Shown here piece by piece: positions 24,147-33,515 of a DNA stretch of 64,000 nt. Made by a program: the position numbers and the translations under genes. This DNA is from Cauispirillum nitrogeniifigens (GTDB lineage Bacteria; Pseudomonadota; Alphaproteobacteria; Rhodospirillales; Rhodospirillaceae). Below the pieces are notes generated by a model. That model ran no database searches and was not told the DNA's origin. It worked only from the letters and a program-made list of their open reading frames with translations. The stretch spans positions 186,001 to 250,000 of the forward strand of contig NZ_JBLOOT010000002.1 of the NCBI RefSeq assembly GCF_049800675.1, in the 5' to 3' direction. The first letter of the stretch is position 1; the number at the start of each line of letters is the position of its first letter.

Positions 24147-25457
24147 ATGGAGCTGCGCGGGACCGACATGCCGGAGACCATCGACGGCCTGCGCCGCCGC
24201 GTCGCCGAGCTGGAGGCCCAGGCCGCCCGCGCCGCCGCCGTCGAGGACGCCCTGCGCCAGAGCCAGGAACGCTATGAACTGGCCATGCGCGGCCCCAACG
24301 AGGGGCTATGGGACTGGGACCCCAATACCAAGGAGCTGTACCTTTCGGCCCGCCTGCTGGCGATTCTCGGGCTGGGCACGGAAACCTTGCGCACCACCAG
24401 CCACGAATGGCTGAAGCTGGTCCATCCGGACGACGTGCCGGAGTATGAAGCGCAGGTGGTCGCCCATCTCAAGGGCCATAGCGGACACTTCGAGTGCGAA
24501 TACCGCGTCGTCGGCCCCGACGGCCGCTGGCGCTGGGTGCTGGCGCGCGGTCTGGCCCTGCGTGACGACCACGGGCGGGCGGTGCGCATGGTCGGCTCCA
24601 TCGGCGACATCACCGAGCTGAAGCGCCGCGAGCAGAGCCTGCGGGACGCCCACGAGGCCCTGCGCCACGCCCACGCCGACCTGGAGCTGCGGGTGGCCGA
24701 ACGCACCGCCGAACTGGTCGCCGCCAAGGAACAGGCCGAGATCGCCAACCTCGCCAAGTCGGCCTTCCTGGCCAACATGAGCCACGAACTGCGCACGCCC
24801 CTGAACGCCATCATCGGCTTTTCCGACCTGATGCTGTCGGAGCCCTTCGGTCCCCTGGGCAGCCCGCGCTACGGCGAATACATCACCGACATCGCCGCCT
24901 CGGGCGCGCACCTGCTGGCGGTGATCAACGACATCCTCGACCTGGCCAAGGTGGAGGCCGGCAAGTTCGAGCTGCGCCTGGAGCCGGTGGACGTCGCCGA
25001 CACCGTCACCGCCGTCACCCGCCTGTTGCACGGCCGGGCCGTCGAAACCGGGGTGCGCCTGGTCAGCGAGGTCGCCCCGACCCTGCCGCTGCTGCGCGCC
25101 GACGCCCTGCGCCTCAAGCAGATGCTGCTGAATCTGGTCGCCAACGCCCTGAAGTTCACCCCCGAGGGCGGCGTGGTCGCATTGACGGCCAGACCCTGCC
25201 CGGACGGCAACGGCCTGCTGCTGACCGTCGCCGACACCGGCGTGGGCATGGACGACGCCGGCATCACCAAGGCGCTCCAGCCCTTCGGCCAGGTCGACAC
25301 CAGCCTGTCCCGCCGCCACGGCGGCACCGGCCTGGGCCTGCCCCTGACCAAGTCCTTCACCGAACTGCACGGCGGCTGCATGCAGATCGACAGCACCCCC
25401 GGCCAGGGCACCACCATCACCCTGCGGTTCCCGAAACGGTGCCTGATGGAGGGGTGA
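24147..25457 (+). CDS. Soluble PAS-domain sensor histidine kinase
   Basis: This 436-residue protein is cytoplasmic with no membrane segments. A short coiled coil (about 10-40) is followed by a PAS/PAC domain (about 45-160) with the PAS3-like WKLVHPDDVPEYE and GSIGDITE. A second coiled coil (about 160-205) joins to the HisKA domain, with His213 in NMSHELRTPLN. The HATPase domain (about 320-430) has an N-box NLVANALKFTPEGG and G-boxes DTGVGM and GTGLGLPL. No receiver domain or regulator gene is adjacent, so it is an orphan kinase. GGAGG precedes the ATG at 24147. Confidence 0.93.
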   Translation: MELRGTDMPETIDGLRRRVAELEAQAARAAAVEDALRQSQERYELAMRGPNEGLWDWDPNTKELYLSARLLAILGLGTETLRTTSHEWLKLVHPDDVPEYEAQVVAHLKGHSGHFECEYRVVGPDGRWRWVLARGLALRDDHGRAVRMVGSIGDITELKRREQSLRDAHEALRHAHADLELRVAERTAELVAAKEQAEIANLAKSAFLANMSHELRTPLNAIIGFSDLMLSEPFGPLGSPRYGEYITDIAASGAHLLAVINDILDLAKVEAGKFELRLEPVDVADTVTAVTRLLHGRAVETGVRLVSEVAPTLPLLRADALRLKQMLLNLVANALKFTPEGGVVALTARPCPDGNGLLLTVADTGVGMDDAGITKALQPFGQVDTSLSRRHGGTGLGLPLTKSFTELHGGCMQIDSTPGQGTTITLRFPKRCLMEG

Positions 25458-25479
25458 GGGGGAGGGGGACGGTGAGCGG

Positions 25480-25550
25480 AAACGACAAGACCCGCCGGCG
25501 GGGACCGGCGGGTCTTGGAAACTTGGCGGAGCTGAGGGGAATCGAACCCC
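25480..25550. repeat. Duplicated tRNA-Ala 3' end plus terminator, copy A
   Basis: These 71 bases repeat 25601-25671 with a single mismatch. Read on the minus strand they contain the T-arm and 3' acceptor strand of the tRNA-Ala, ending in GCCA instead of ACCA, followed by the same hairpin terminator. The 5' half of a tRNA is absent, so this copy is not a functional tRNA. The two copies are 121 bases apart start to start. Confidence 0.85.
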
Positions 25551-25599
25551 GCTGCCGCAGGCGGCACCCGTGAAAGGGCAGGGGTTCGACGGCACCGCT

Positions 25600-25637
25600 A
25601 AAACGACAAGACCCGCCGGCGGGGACCGGCGGGTCTT
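25600..25637 (-). terminator. Rho-independent terminator of tRNA-Ala
   Basis: A 12-bp perfect stem (AAGACCCGCCGG with CCGGCGGGTCTT, 25608-25619 and 25626-25637) is followed on the minus strand by GTCGTTTT. It sits directly downstream of the tRNA 3' end. An identical hairpin occurs in copy A at 25487-25516, but with a weaker T-run. Confidence 0.85.
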
Positions 25638-25644
25638 GGAAACT

Positions 25645-25720
<76 letters not shown>

Positions 25721-25731
25721 GTGAGGCGCGG

Positions 25732-25760
25732 ATAATTAGACAAGGCGCGGCGCATGTCAA
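25732..25760 (-). promoter_or_regulatory. Promoter of tRNA-Ala
   Basis: On the minus strand a consensus TTGACA (25755-25760) is followed after 17 bases by AATTAT (25732-25737), about 12 bases before the tRNA 5' end. Spacing and position fit a strong housekeeping promoter. Confidence 0.8.
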
Positions 25761-25892
25761 GGCCCTGTGGCGGCATTTTTGGAGGCTCCGGCGGGACGCT
25801 CCGGTGGGGCCGTGGCCGTGGCCGCCCTTGCGCCGGGGGGGAGGGGCCGCTACGTTATCAATCCCGGTCGTTTTGGGAGGTTTTCCCGCCCC

Positions 25893-26198
25893 ATGGACGT
25901 TGTGCTTCTGCCGCTTATCACCGTCATCGACATCGCCATCCGCTTGTTCATCTGGGCGCTGATCATTTCAGCCATCCTGAGCTGGCTGGTGAACTTCAAC
26001 GTGGTCAACCCACGCAACCAGTTCGTCCACACGGTGGGCACCTTCCTGTACCGCATCACCGAACCGGCGCTACGCCCGCTGCGGCGGGTGATCCCGGTCA
26101 TGGGCGGCATCGACATCACCCCCATCGCCCTGATCCTGATCCTGTGGTTCGTCCAGGGCGTGCTGTCTCAGCTTGCCTTCCGCATCGCCACATCCTAA
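25893..26198 (+). CDS. YggT family membrane protein
   Basis: A 101-residue inner-membrane protein with two hydrophobic blocks (about 3-35 and 70-95) separated by the conserved NPRNQFVHTVGTFLYRITEPALRPLRRVIP. This is the single-YGGT-domain form. The family has been linked to osmotic tolerance and to division or plastid protein organisation, but no activity is established. It is 16 bases upstream of the DUF167 gene, the common yggT-yggU pairing. Confidence 0.92.
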   Translation: MDVVLLPLITVIDIAIRLFIWALIISAILSWLVNFNVVNPRNQFVHTVGTFLYRITEPALRPLRRVIPVMGGIDITPIALILILWFVQGVLSQLAFRIATS

Positions 26199-26214
26199 AC
26201 CAGCGGCGGAACCC

Positions 26215-26529
26215 GTGAGCGGACCCGTCACTCCGGTCGCCGACGGGGTGCGCGTCGCCGTGCGCCTGACGCCCAAGGCCTCGCGCACCGCCGTCCAGGG
26301 CGTCGCCCCGGAGGCCGACGGCGGCGTGGTGCTCAAGGCCAGCGTCACCGCCGTGCCCGAGGACGGCAAGGCCAACGCCGCCCTGATCGCCCTGCTGGCC
26401 AAGGCGTGGCGGCTGCCCAAGGGGTCCTTCACCATCGTCGCCGGGGCCACCGACCGGCGCAAGACCATCCACGTGGCGGGCGACCCCGAGCAGCTCTCCG
26501 CCCTTCTGAGGGAAAAGATCGGACCATGA
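26215..26529 (+). CDS. DUF167 (YggU) family protein
   Basis: A 104-residue small soluble protein starting at GTG 26215, because similarity begins there. The family motifs are VRLTPKASRTAVQG, AVPEDGKANAALIALLAKAWRLPKG and GATDRRKTIHVAG. The fold is known from structural work but the function is not. It overlaps the folD start by 4 bases (ATGA) and lies immediately after yggT, so the three genes form one translation-coupled unit. Confidence 0.92.
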   Translation: MSGPVTPVADGVRVAVRLTPKASRTAVQGVAPEADGGVVLKASVTAVPEDGKANAALIALLAKAWRLPKGSFTIVAGATDRRKTIHVAGDPEQLSALLREKIGP

Positions 26530-27401
26530 GCGCATCCAATCTGATCGACGGCAAGGCCTTCGCCGACGCCCTGGTGCTTGAGATCGCCGCCGAGGTGCGC
26601 GAGCTGCGCGCCGCCCACCGCCTGCAACCCGGCCTGGCCGTGCTGCTGGTCGGCGCCGATCCGGCCAGCGAGGTCTATGTGCGCAACAAGGTGCGCCAGA
26701 CCGAGGCCGCCGGCCTGAAGTCCGTGGAACGCCGCCTGCCCGCGACGATCAGCGAAAAGGAACTGCTGCTGATCATCGAAGGGCTGAACGACGATGCCTC
26801 CATCCACGGCATCCTGGTCCAGCTGCCGCTGCCCAAGCACATCGACAGCGACAAGGTCATCCGCGCCATCCTGCCGGAAAAGGACGTCGACGGCTTCCAC
26901 CCCATCAACGCCGGCCTGCTGGCGACCTCGGGCAAGGGGCTGGTGCCGTGCACCCCGCTGGGCTGTTCGCTGCTGCTCAAGGACCGCCTGGGCGACCTGT
27001 CGGGCCTGGAGGCGGTGGTGGTCGGGCGCTCCAACATCGTCGGCAAGCCGATGGCCCACCTGCTGCTCCAGGAAAACTGCACCGTCACCGTGGCCCATTC
27101 GCGCACCCGCGACCTGCCCGCCGTGTGCCGCCGCGCCGACATCCTGATCGCCGCCGTCGGCCAGCCCAAGATGATCAAGGGCGACTGGATCAAGCCGGGC
27201 GCCACCGTCATTGACGTCGGCATCAACCGCATCCCCAAGGACGACGGCAAGACCCGCCTGGTCGGCGATGTCGACTTCGAGGAGGCGGTCAAGGTCGCCG
27301 GCGCCATCACCCCGGTTCCCGGCGGCGTCGGGCCGATGACCATCGCCTGCCTGCTGCGCAATACCCTGACCGCCGCCAAGCGCCTGCACAAGCTGGACTA
27401 G
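26526..27401 (+). CDS. folD: Bifunctional methylenetetrahydrofolate dehydrogenase/cyclohydrolase
   Basis: A 291-residue cytosolic enzyme that interconverts methylene-, methenyl- and formyl-tetrahydrofolate, supplying one-carbon units for purines and for formyl-Met-tRNA. The catalytic region contains YVRNKVRQTEAAG with the key Lys, and the folate site has PLPKHIDSDKV and EKDVDGFHPIN. The NADP-binding VVGRSNIVGKPM and the C-terminal PVPGGVGPMTIA are also present. The length is standard. Its product pool feeds Fmt, encoded elsewhere in this window. Confidence 0.97.
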   Translation: MSASNLIDGKAFADALVLEIAAEVRELRAAHRLQPGLAVLLVGADPASEVYVRNKVRQTEAAGLKSVERRLPATISEKELLLIIEGLNDDASIHGILVQLPLPKHIDSDKVIRAILPEKDVDGFHPINAGLLATSGKGLVPCTPLGCSLLLKDRLGDLSGLEAVVVGRSNIVGKPMAHLLLQENCTVTVAHSRTRDLPAVCRRADILIAAVGQPKMIKGDWIKPGATVIDVGINRIPKDDGKTRLVGDVDFEEAVKVAGAITPVPGGVGPMTIACLLRNTLTAAKRLHKLD

Positions 27402-27494
27402 GCTTCAGGCGACCTTGTGCCACCGGAAGGCCGCGCGTATCGTCGAGGCAAGACGAGGCGCGGCCCACCGCGCCCTGAGGGAGGACCTGACGCC

Positions 27495-28082
27495 ATGATC
27501 CTGCTGCGCCTGTTCGCCGCCGCCGCGCTGGCCGTGGCCCTCGCCGCCGCGCCCTCGCCCGCCTCCGCCATGGACAAGGGCGACGGCATCCACACCGAGG
27601 CGTGGTTCAAGAACGACTCGTTCCTGGTCCTGGCCGACGACGTCGCCGAAGCCGCCGCCAAGGGCAAGCTGCTGGCGGTGATCTGGGAGCAGGAAGGCTG
27701 CGGGTCGTGTCAGAAGCTGCACGACGTCAACCTCAAGGACGCGCCGGTCAAGGCCTACCTCCAGCAGCACTTCGACGTCATGACCATGAACATGTACGGC
27801 GAAGTGGAGGTCACCGACTTCGACGGCCAGAAGCTGCCGGAGAAGGACCTGGCCTTCAAGCAGCAGGTCAACTTCACCCCGACGACCATCTTCTTTGACG
27901 AGACAGGCAAGGAAGTCTTCCGCCTGCCGGGCTACTTCAGCCCCTATTTCTGGATGGCCGGCTTCGTCTACGTAAAGGAAAAAGGCTACGCCGACCCCGA
28001 ACACCGCGGCATGTTCCCCCGCTGGACCAAGGCCAACCGCGACGCGCTGGTCAAGGCTTACGGCTCGGACCCGGAGGGCTGA
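27495..28082 (+). CDS. Secreted thioredoxin-fold protein (SoxW-like)
   Basis: A 195-residue periplasmic protein with a Sec signal peptide ending in PASAM near residue 25. It has a thioredoxin-like domain with the redox motif CGSC in EQEGCGSCQKLH and the cis-Pro region NFTPTTIFFD. The C-terminus is long and aromatic (YFSPYFWMAGFVYVKEKGY). Homologues of this group act in periplasmic dithiol transfer, for instance in Sox or cytochrome maturation, but no such genes are nearby. It is monocistronic, between folD and a GC-rich gap. Confidence 0.82.
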   Translation: MILLRLFAAAALAVALAAAPSPASAMDKGDGIHTEAWFKNDSFLVLADDVAEAAAKGKLLAVIWEQEGCGSCQKLHDVNLKDAPVKAYLQQHFDVMTMNMYGEVEVTDFDGQKLPEKDLAFKQQVNFTPTTIFFDETGKEVFRLPGYFSPYFWMAGFVYVKEKGYADPEHRGMFPRWTKANRDALVKAYGSDPEG

Positions 28083-28198
28083 GGGGGCGCGGGCGCTGCC
28101 CGCACCCGCCGGGGCCTTGGGCCCCGGACCCCGTTTTCCGATATGATCACGATCTTGATCTTATGCTGAGAGCGCGCCCCGACACCCCTTCAAGGGGT

Positions 28199-28219
28199 CA
28201 AGGGGCCTGAGGCCCCTTG
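28199..28219. terminator. Perfect GC-rich hairpin in convergent gap
   Basis: CAAGGGGCC and GGCCCCTTG form a 9-bp stem around a 3-base loop, 20 bases from the convergent lipoprotein gene's stop. No T-run follows, so Rho-independent termination is uncertain. Other GC-rich hairpins occupy the rest of the 28083-28239 gap. Confidence 0.5.
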
Positions 28220-28239
28220 CGGATGCGGGCGGAGCCCGC

Positions 28240-28845
28240 CTAACCCTTCCCCATGTCCGGCGCCACGGCGTACTGGCACTTCAGCGGCGCGCTCAGGGTG
28301 CCGGGGATGGTGACCGTCCAGGTGATGCCCTGTTCCAGGGTGCGGAAGGGCGCCGCCGCTGCCGTGCACGGCAGGCTGTCGGCGGCCGGGGCGTCGGCGC
28401 GGCACAGGCGCAGGGAAACGCCGGTTTGGGAGAACTCCACCCACACCGCCGCACCGCCGGTGCCCAGGCCGAGGGTCTTGCGTTGTTCGCGGGCGAGGAG
28501 GAATTCCACCGCGTCGAACGCGGTCCCGCCGGCATCCCCCGGTCCCAGGGTGCACAGCACCACGTCGCCCAGGCGGCCGGAGGTGTAGTTTTCGGCCACG
28601 CGGGCGTGGCGGGAGGCTTCGGATACCGGGTCGCGGCGGAAGCTCGCGCGGCTGTCGGGCAGGGCGGCGCGAGCCTGTTCGGCGGCCAGTTCGTCGGCTT
28701 TCTGGGCGGCCAGGGCGCGCTGGTCCTCGCTCATGCGCGACCATTCCGCCTGCGGAATGTCCAGCGGCGGCGTGGCGCAGGCGGCCAGGGCGGCACACAG
28801 AAAAAGGGCGGCCGCCGGCCTGGCGCGCCGCCCTTTTCCGATCAC
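28240..28845 (-). CDS. Hypothetical lipoprotein
   Basis: The 201-residue product has a basic N-terminus, a hydrophobic signal and a lipobox ALAAC near residue 23. The mature part starts helical and acidic (about 35-65) and then becomes beta-rich, with four cysteines among LCTLGPGDAG, RLCRADA, SLPC and KCQYAV that could form disulphides. No family was recognised. It ends 20 bases from a GC-rich hairpin and is encoded 17 bases downstream of argG on the same strand, possibly in one transcript. Confidence 0.65.
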   Translation of the reverse strand: MIGKGRRARPAAALFLCAALAACATPPLDIPQAEWSRMSEDQRALAAQKADELAAEQARAALPDSRASFRRDPVSEASRHARVAENYTSGRLGDVVLCTLGPGDAGGTAFDAVEFLLAREQRKTLGLGTGGAAVWVEFSQTGVSLRLCRADAPAADSLPCTAAAAPFRTLEQGITWTVTIPGTLSAPLKCQYAVAPDMGKG

Positions 28846-28862
28846 GATCCCGGCTCCCCGGC

Positions 28863-30074
<1,212 letters not shown>

Positions 30075-30125
30075 GGAAACGCGCCCCCTCAAACGGGTGT
30101 GGAAAACTGTGCAAAGCGGGCGCGG

Positions 30126-30131
30126 AGTATA
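30126..30131 (-). promoter_or_regulatory. Candidate -10 element of argG
   Basis: TATACT on the minus strand lies about 52 bases upstream of the argG ATG. The -35 region (CTTTCC at the expected distance) is a poor match, so this is a weak candidate. Confidence 0.3.
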
Positions 30132-30290
30132 GGGGAGGCGCGCGCGGGTGGAAAGGGGGAGCGCGTCTAACCCTCCTGCACCGCGGCTTCCCCCTGCGGA
30201 AAAGACGCGGCGGGTTGCCCCGGAGGGCGGTTTCCCGCAAGCTTCCCCGGTGGGCGTGCCGCCCGTCACGCCGCCGGGAGGCAGAAGGTC

Positions 30291-31007
30291 ATGATGATGC
30301 AGACGCCGCAGGACGGCTTTGGCGGGATCGCCTTCCTGCACACGGCACCGGGCCATGTCGCCACCTTCGGGGTGCTGATGACGGCCATGGCGCCCAATAT
30401 CCCGCTGCGCCAGACCGTGCGGGCCGACCTGCTGGAGGCCGCCCGCGCTGCCGGCGGCCTGACGCCGGCCATCGCCGCCCAGGCCAGCGCGGCGCTGGAG
30501 GAACTGTCGGCCAACGGCGCGCGGGTGGTGGTCTGCACCTGCTCGACCCTGGGCGCCTGCGTGCCGGCTCTGCGCGACCGGCCGTGGACGCGCTTCCTGC
30601 GCATTGACACGCCCATGGCCGAGGCCGCCGCGCGCATCGGCGGGCGGCTGCTGGTGATGGCGACGGTGGCTGAAAGCCTGGCCTCGGCGACGGCGTTGCT
30701 GAAGGCGACGGCGGCGGGCCAGCAGCGGGACATCGACGTGCGCGGCGAGGTCATCGCCGACGCCTGGCCCCTGTTCGCGGAGGGTGATCGCGTCGGCTAC
30801 CGCCGGGCGGTGGTGGCGGCGGTGCGCGCCGCCCTCGCCCGCCAGGCCGCCGACGCCGTCGTCCTGGCCCAGGCATCCATGGCCGGCGCCGCCGAGGATC
30901 TCGCCGACCTGGGGGTGCCGGTCCTGTCCAGCCCGCGGCCGGGCGTCGCCCAGGCCATCGGCGTGTGGCGCGAAAGCAGCGGCGACCCGGCCGTCGCGCG
31001 GGAGTAG
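30291..31007 (+). CDS. Asp/Glu racemase-superfamily protein lacking the second cysteine
   Basis: A 238-residue protein with the aspartate/glutamate racemase fold pattern. The first catalytic region VVVCTCSTLGA at 79-89 has Cys82 and Cys84. The region equivalent to the second catalytic Cys, usually VLGCT, reads VVLAQASMAG, so that Cys is replaced by Ala. One-base racemisation with two thiols is therefore unlikely. An unusual activity, such as a one-cysteine lyase or isomerase, is more plausible. Three in-frame ATGs open the gene; the first is used here. It is alone between argG and a convergent gene. Confidence 0.75.
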   Translation: MMMQTPQDGFGGIAFLHTAPGHVATFGVLMTAMAPNIPLRQTVRADLLEAARAAGGLTPAIAAQASAALEELSANGARVVVCTCSTLGACVPALRDRPWTRFLRIDTPMAEAAARIGGRLLVMATVAESLASATALLKATAAGQQRDIDVRGEVIADAWPLFAEGDRVGYRRAVVAAVRAALARQAADAVVLAQASMAGAAEDLADLGVPVLSSPRPGVAQAIGVWRESSGDPAVARE

Positions 31008-31091
31008 CAAGCGACAGAATGTCCCGACAGCGACGGAATGGCTGTGGAAGGACGCGGATGTCGTTCCGAAACCCGTCCAGCCGGCGTTCTC

Positions 31092-31164
31092 ATGCCGGCC
31101 GGCAAGCCGGCGCGGCGCTGAGCGTCACCGCCTCGGCATGAAACGGCCCGCAGGGTCGCTTCAT
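31092..31164. repeat. 73-bp dispersed repeat, copy B, with hairpin
   Basis: This matches the copy at 9871-9943, including agcgtcaccgcctcggcatg and gaaacggcccgc. It again lies in a gap between convergent genes (racemase-like and NDUFA9-like). The right-end hairpin is present with one mispair. A ccgggcggtat string follows both copies, 4 bases away here and about 80 bases away at copy A, so the copies may differ by a deletion. Confidence 0.7.
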
Positions 31165-31178
31165 TAAGCCGGGCGGTA

Positions 31179-32213
31179 TCAGGTGCCGCGGCGGCCCAGG
31201 CGGCGGATCTGGCGGTGCATGGGGCGGAAGCGGTCCATGTACTGCGGCAGGATCGCCTCGGCCGGCTCCGGGGCGATGCCCAGGTCGGTCAGGCCGGGGA
31301 AGTCGCCGGACACCACGTTGGGGCGCTCCATCAGGCGCACCTGATCGGGGGTCAGCGGCGGGCTGGGCAGGAACTGGAGGAACGCCGCCTGAAGGCGGGC
31401 CACCCACATGGGCACCGGCAGCACCAGGCGGTTGCGGCGGGTTTCGCGGGAGACCTGGCGCATGACGTCGCGCAGGGTCAGCACCTGCGGGCCGCCCAGT
31501 TCAAATGTCTTGCCGGCGTGCTGCGGGTCTTCCAGCGCCTTGGTGAAGGCGTCGGCGACGTCGCCCACATAGACCGGCTGGAACTTCGGCCCGCCCTCGC
31601 CGTAGAGGTCCAGGGCCGGCAGGCCGCCGGCGTCGCGGCGCAGGGCCGGCGCGTCGGAGGCGAAGTACGGCAGCACCGGCAGCAGCCGGGCCAGGGCGGC
31701 AAAGCGGTTGTAGAAGCCGTCCTCCGGCCCGAAGATCACCGACGGGCGCATGATCACGGCGCCGGGGAAGGCGGCGCGCACGCGCTCCTCGCCCTCGGCC
31801 TTGGTGCGGGCATAGGCGGCGGAGCTGGCGCGGTCGGCGCCCAGCGCGCTCATGTGCACCAGGGTCTTGACCCCGGCGTCCTTGGCGGCGCGGGCGATCA
31901 GGCCGGCGCCGTCGGCATGGATGGCCTGGAAGGTGGCCTTGCCGCTCTCGTACAGGATGCCGACCAGGTTGACGACGGCGTCGGCCCCGGCGACGGCGCG
32001 GCGGACGCTGTCCTCGTTCAGGACGCTGGCGGCGACGACGGAAATCTGCCCCAGGTCGCCCAGCGGCTTGAGGAACTTGGCGGCCTCGACATCGCGCACG
32101 GCGACGCGCACGCGCCAGCCCCGCTCGGCCAGCTTGTTGACCAGATGGCGCCCGACGAATCCCGAACCGCCGAAAATGGTCACCAGGCGGTCAGCGGCGA
32201 TACGGTTCACCAT
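31179..32213 (-). CDS. NDUFA9-like complex I-associated NAD(P)-binding protein
   Basis: A 344-residue extended short-chain dehydrogenase-like protein. It has the Rossmann glycine motif VTIFGGSGFVGRHLV at 11-25, an ALGADRASSAAYARTKAEGE segment with YxxxK, and RPSVIFGPEDGFYNRF. The C-terminus has LPVPMWVARLQAAFLQFLPSPPLTPDQV. It matches the complex I NDUFA9 subfamily found in alphaproteobacteria and mitochondria, where it binds NADPH at the hydrophilic arm. Whether it is a stable complex I subunit in bacteria is uncertain. It is monocistronic and convergent with the racemase-like gene. Confidence 0.87.
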   Translation of the reverse strand: MVNRIAADRLVTIFGGSGFVGRHLVNKLAERGWRVRVAVRDVEAAKFLKPLGDLGQISVVAASVLNEDSVRRAVAGADAVVNLVGILYESGKATFQAIHADGAGLIARAAKDAGVKTLVHMSALGADRASSAAYARTKAEGEERVRAAFPGAVIMRPSVIFGPEDGFYNRFAALARLLPVLPYFASDAPALRRDAGGLPALDLYGEGGPKFQPVYVGDVADAFTKALEDPQHAGKTFELGGPQVLTLRDVMRQVSRETRRNRLVLPVPMWVARLQAAFLQFLPSPPLTPDQVRLMERPNVVSGDFPGLTDLGIAPEPAEAILPQYMDRFRPMHRQIRRLGRRGT

Positions 32214-32378
32214 GGGTCGTCCCTCCCTCTGCGAATGGTGGCGAAACCTCGCACACCCCGGCGTGTTAGGCAATATACCCCACGCGCCCGCGAACACCTT
32301 TTCCCGCCCGGACAGGTGGGGACGGAGCCACCCCGGCGAAAAAAATTCATGGCCCGCATCTTTTTTCAAAAAAGGCCG

Positions 32379-32407
32379 TTGACACTCCCCTCTCCAGGCC
32401 GTAAACA
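32379..32407 (+). promoter_or_regulatory. Candidate promoter of tRNA-Leu
   Basis: TTGACA (32379-32384), 17 bases, then TAAACA (32402-32407), about 50 bases before the tRNA. A/T-tracts just upstream (32340-32373) could serve as an UP element. Confidence 0.6.
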
Positions 32408-32456
32408 TCCGCTCCCACCGCCGAGGAGTGGCAACACAAAACGGCGGCGCCCCTGA

Positions 32457-32543
32457 GCCCAGGTGGCGGAATTGGTAGACGCGCAGGTTTCAGGTACCTG
32501 TGGCCGAAAGGTCGTGGAAGTTCGAGTCTTCTCCTGGGCACCA
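32457..32543 (+). tRNA. tRNA-Leu (anticodon CAG)
   Basis: An 87-base sequence with acceptor GCCCAGG pairing with CCTGGGC, D-arm GCGGAATTGGTAGACGC, and anticodon loop TTCAGGT with stem CAGGT/ACCTG, giving CAG for CTG. It has a long variable arm of the leucine class (GTGGCCGAAAGGTCGT), a T-arm with GTTCGAGTC, and an encoded CCA. CTG is the dominant leucine codon in the neighbouring genes. Confidence 0.95.
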
Positions 32544-32548
32544 TACAC

Positions 32549-32593
32549 TGACAAAACCGCGCGGCAGGCTTTGGCCTCCGCGCGGTTTTGTCA
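32549..32593 (+). terminator. Rho-independent terminator of tRNA-Leu
   Basis: A perfect 16-bp stem TGACAAAACCGCGCGG / CCGCGCGGTTTTGTCA begins 6 bases after the tRNA. The TTTT in the right arm gives the U-tract; the symmetric sequence could work in both directions. Confidence 0.9.
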
Positions 32594-32660
32594 TTGACGG
32601 GCCGGCGTTCGCGCGGCTCTCCTTGCTTCCAGGGTTATCCAGCGCGAGAGGGCGTTTCCC

Positions 32661-33275
32661 GTGACCATCCACTATCATCGCGGCGACCTGCCCGCCGGCC
32701 TCGACTTCGGGGCCTCGGTGGCGGTCGATACCGAAACCATGGGCCTGTCGCTGGTGCGCGACCGCCTCTGCGTGGTCCAGCTTTCGGCCGGCGACGGCAC
32801 CGCCCATGTGGTGCAGGTCGGCGGCGCGCTCGGCTACGACTGCCCCAACCTCAAGGCGCTGCTGGGGAACCCGAAGATCCTGAAGATCTTCCACTATGCC
32901 CGGTTCGACGTGGCGCAGCTCAAGCGCCACCTGGGCATCGACGCGACGCCGGTGTACTGCACCAAGATCGCCAGCCGCCTGACGCGCACCAACACCGACC
33001 GCCACTCGCTGAAGTCGCTGTGCCTGGACATCCTGGGCCTCGACCTGTCCAAGGACCAGCAGTCCAGCGACTGGGGCGCCGAGACGCTGGACGACGCGCA
33101 ACTGCGCTACGCCGCCTCGGACGTGTTGTACCTGCACCGCCTCAAGGACGCCCTGGACGGCCTGCTGGCCCGCGAAGGCCGCGCCCACATCGCCCAGGCC
33201 TGCTTCGACTTCCTGCCGACGCGCGGGGAGCTGGACCTGCTCGACTGGGGCGAGGTCGACATCTTCAGTCATTGA
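32661..33275 (+). CDS. RNase D-like 3'-5' exonuclease
   Basis: A 204-residue single-domain DEDD exonuclease, starting at GTG. The four acidic sites are visible: Asp23 and Glu25 in VDTETMG, an Asp in HYARFDVAQL, and an Asp with Tyr in RYAASDVLYLHRL. There is no HRDC domain, so it is the short alphaproteobacterial form and not full-length RNase D. It would trim structured RNA 3' ends, such as tRNA precursors. It is monocistronic and follows the tRNA-Leu terminator. Confidence 0.9.
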   Translation: MTIHYHRGDLPAGLDFGASVAVDTETMGLSLVRDRLCVVQLSAGDGTAHVVQVGGALGYDCPNLKALLGNPKILKIFHYARFDVAQLKRHLGIDATPVYCTKIASRLTRTNTDRHSLKSLCLDILGLDLSKDQQSSDWGAETLDDAQLRYAASDVLYLHRLKDALDGLLAREGRAHIAQACFDFLPTRGELDLLDWGEVDIFSH

Positions 33276-33448
33276 TGCGTTGGCCCTCAGGCGCCGGGCG
33301 CGCGCTCCGCGCGCTTGACTCGCGCGCCAGGGGGCGCGGCCCGCGGTCGCGGGCTTGGGGAGCCTGGCGCGAGGACATGGCAGGCGCCTGGCGACAGGTT
33401 GCGCTGGGGGCCATCGCATCCTAACTCCCTGCGGTTGTCACCCTTGCG

Positions 33449-33478
33449 TTGACCGGGGCGGCGGGTGGGGGCCATACT
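33449..33478 (+). promoter_or_regulatory. Candidate promoter of the kdsD-lpt operon
   Basis: TTGACC (33449-33454) and CATACT (33473-33478) with an 18-base spacer, about 38 bases before the kdsD GTG. The stretch upstream (33276-33440) is very GC-rich, with short inverted repeats but no gene. Confidence 0.5.
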
Positions 33479-33515
33479 CCGCCCCACCGCTCCCCCTGAA
33501 GGAAAGAGACCGCCC

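Noticed and set aside
25521..25600. Possible piece of a permuted tmRNA gene
   Set aside because: Only a T-arm and acceptor strand are present, identical to the nearby tRNA-Ala. No tag-coding region fits in the available space.
30180..30290. Possible cobalamin-type riboswitch before the racemase-like gene
   Set aside because: GC-rich stems are present but the conserved core boxes of that riboswitch class are not.
32355..32376. A/T palindrome before the tRNA-Leu promoter as a terminator
   Set aside because: The TTTTTTCAAAAAA core leaves no loop room and has no GC stem; it is better read as an AT-rich upstream promoter element.
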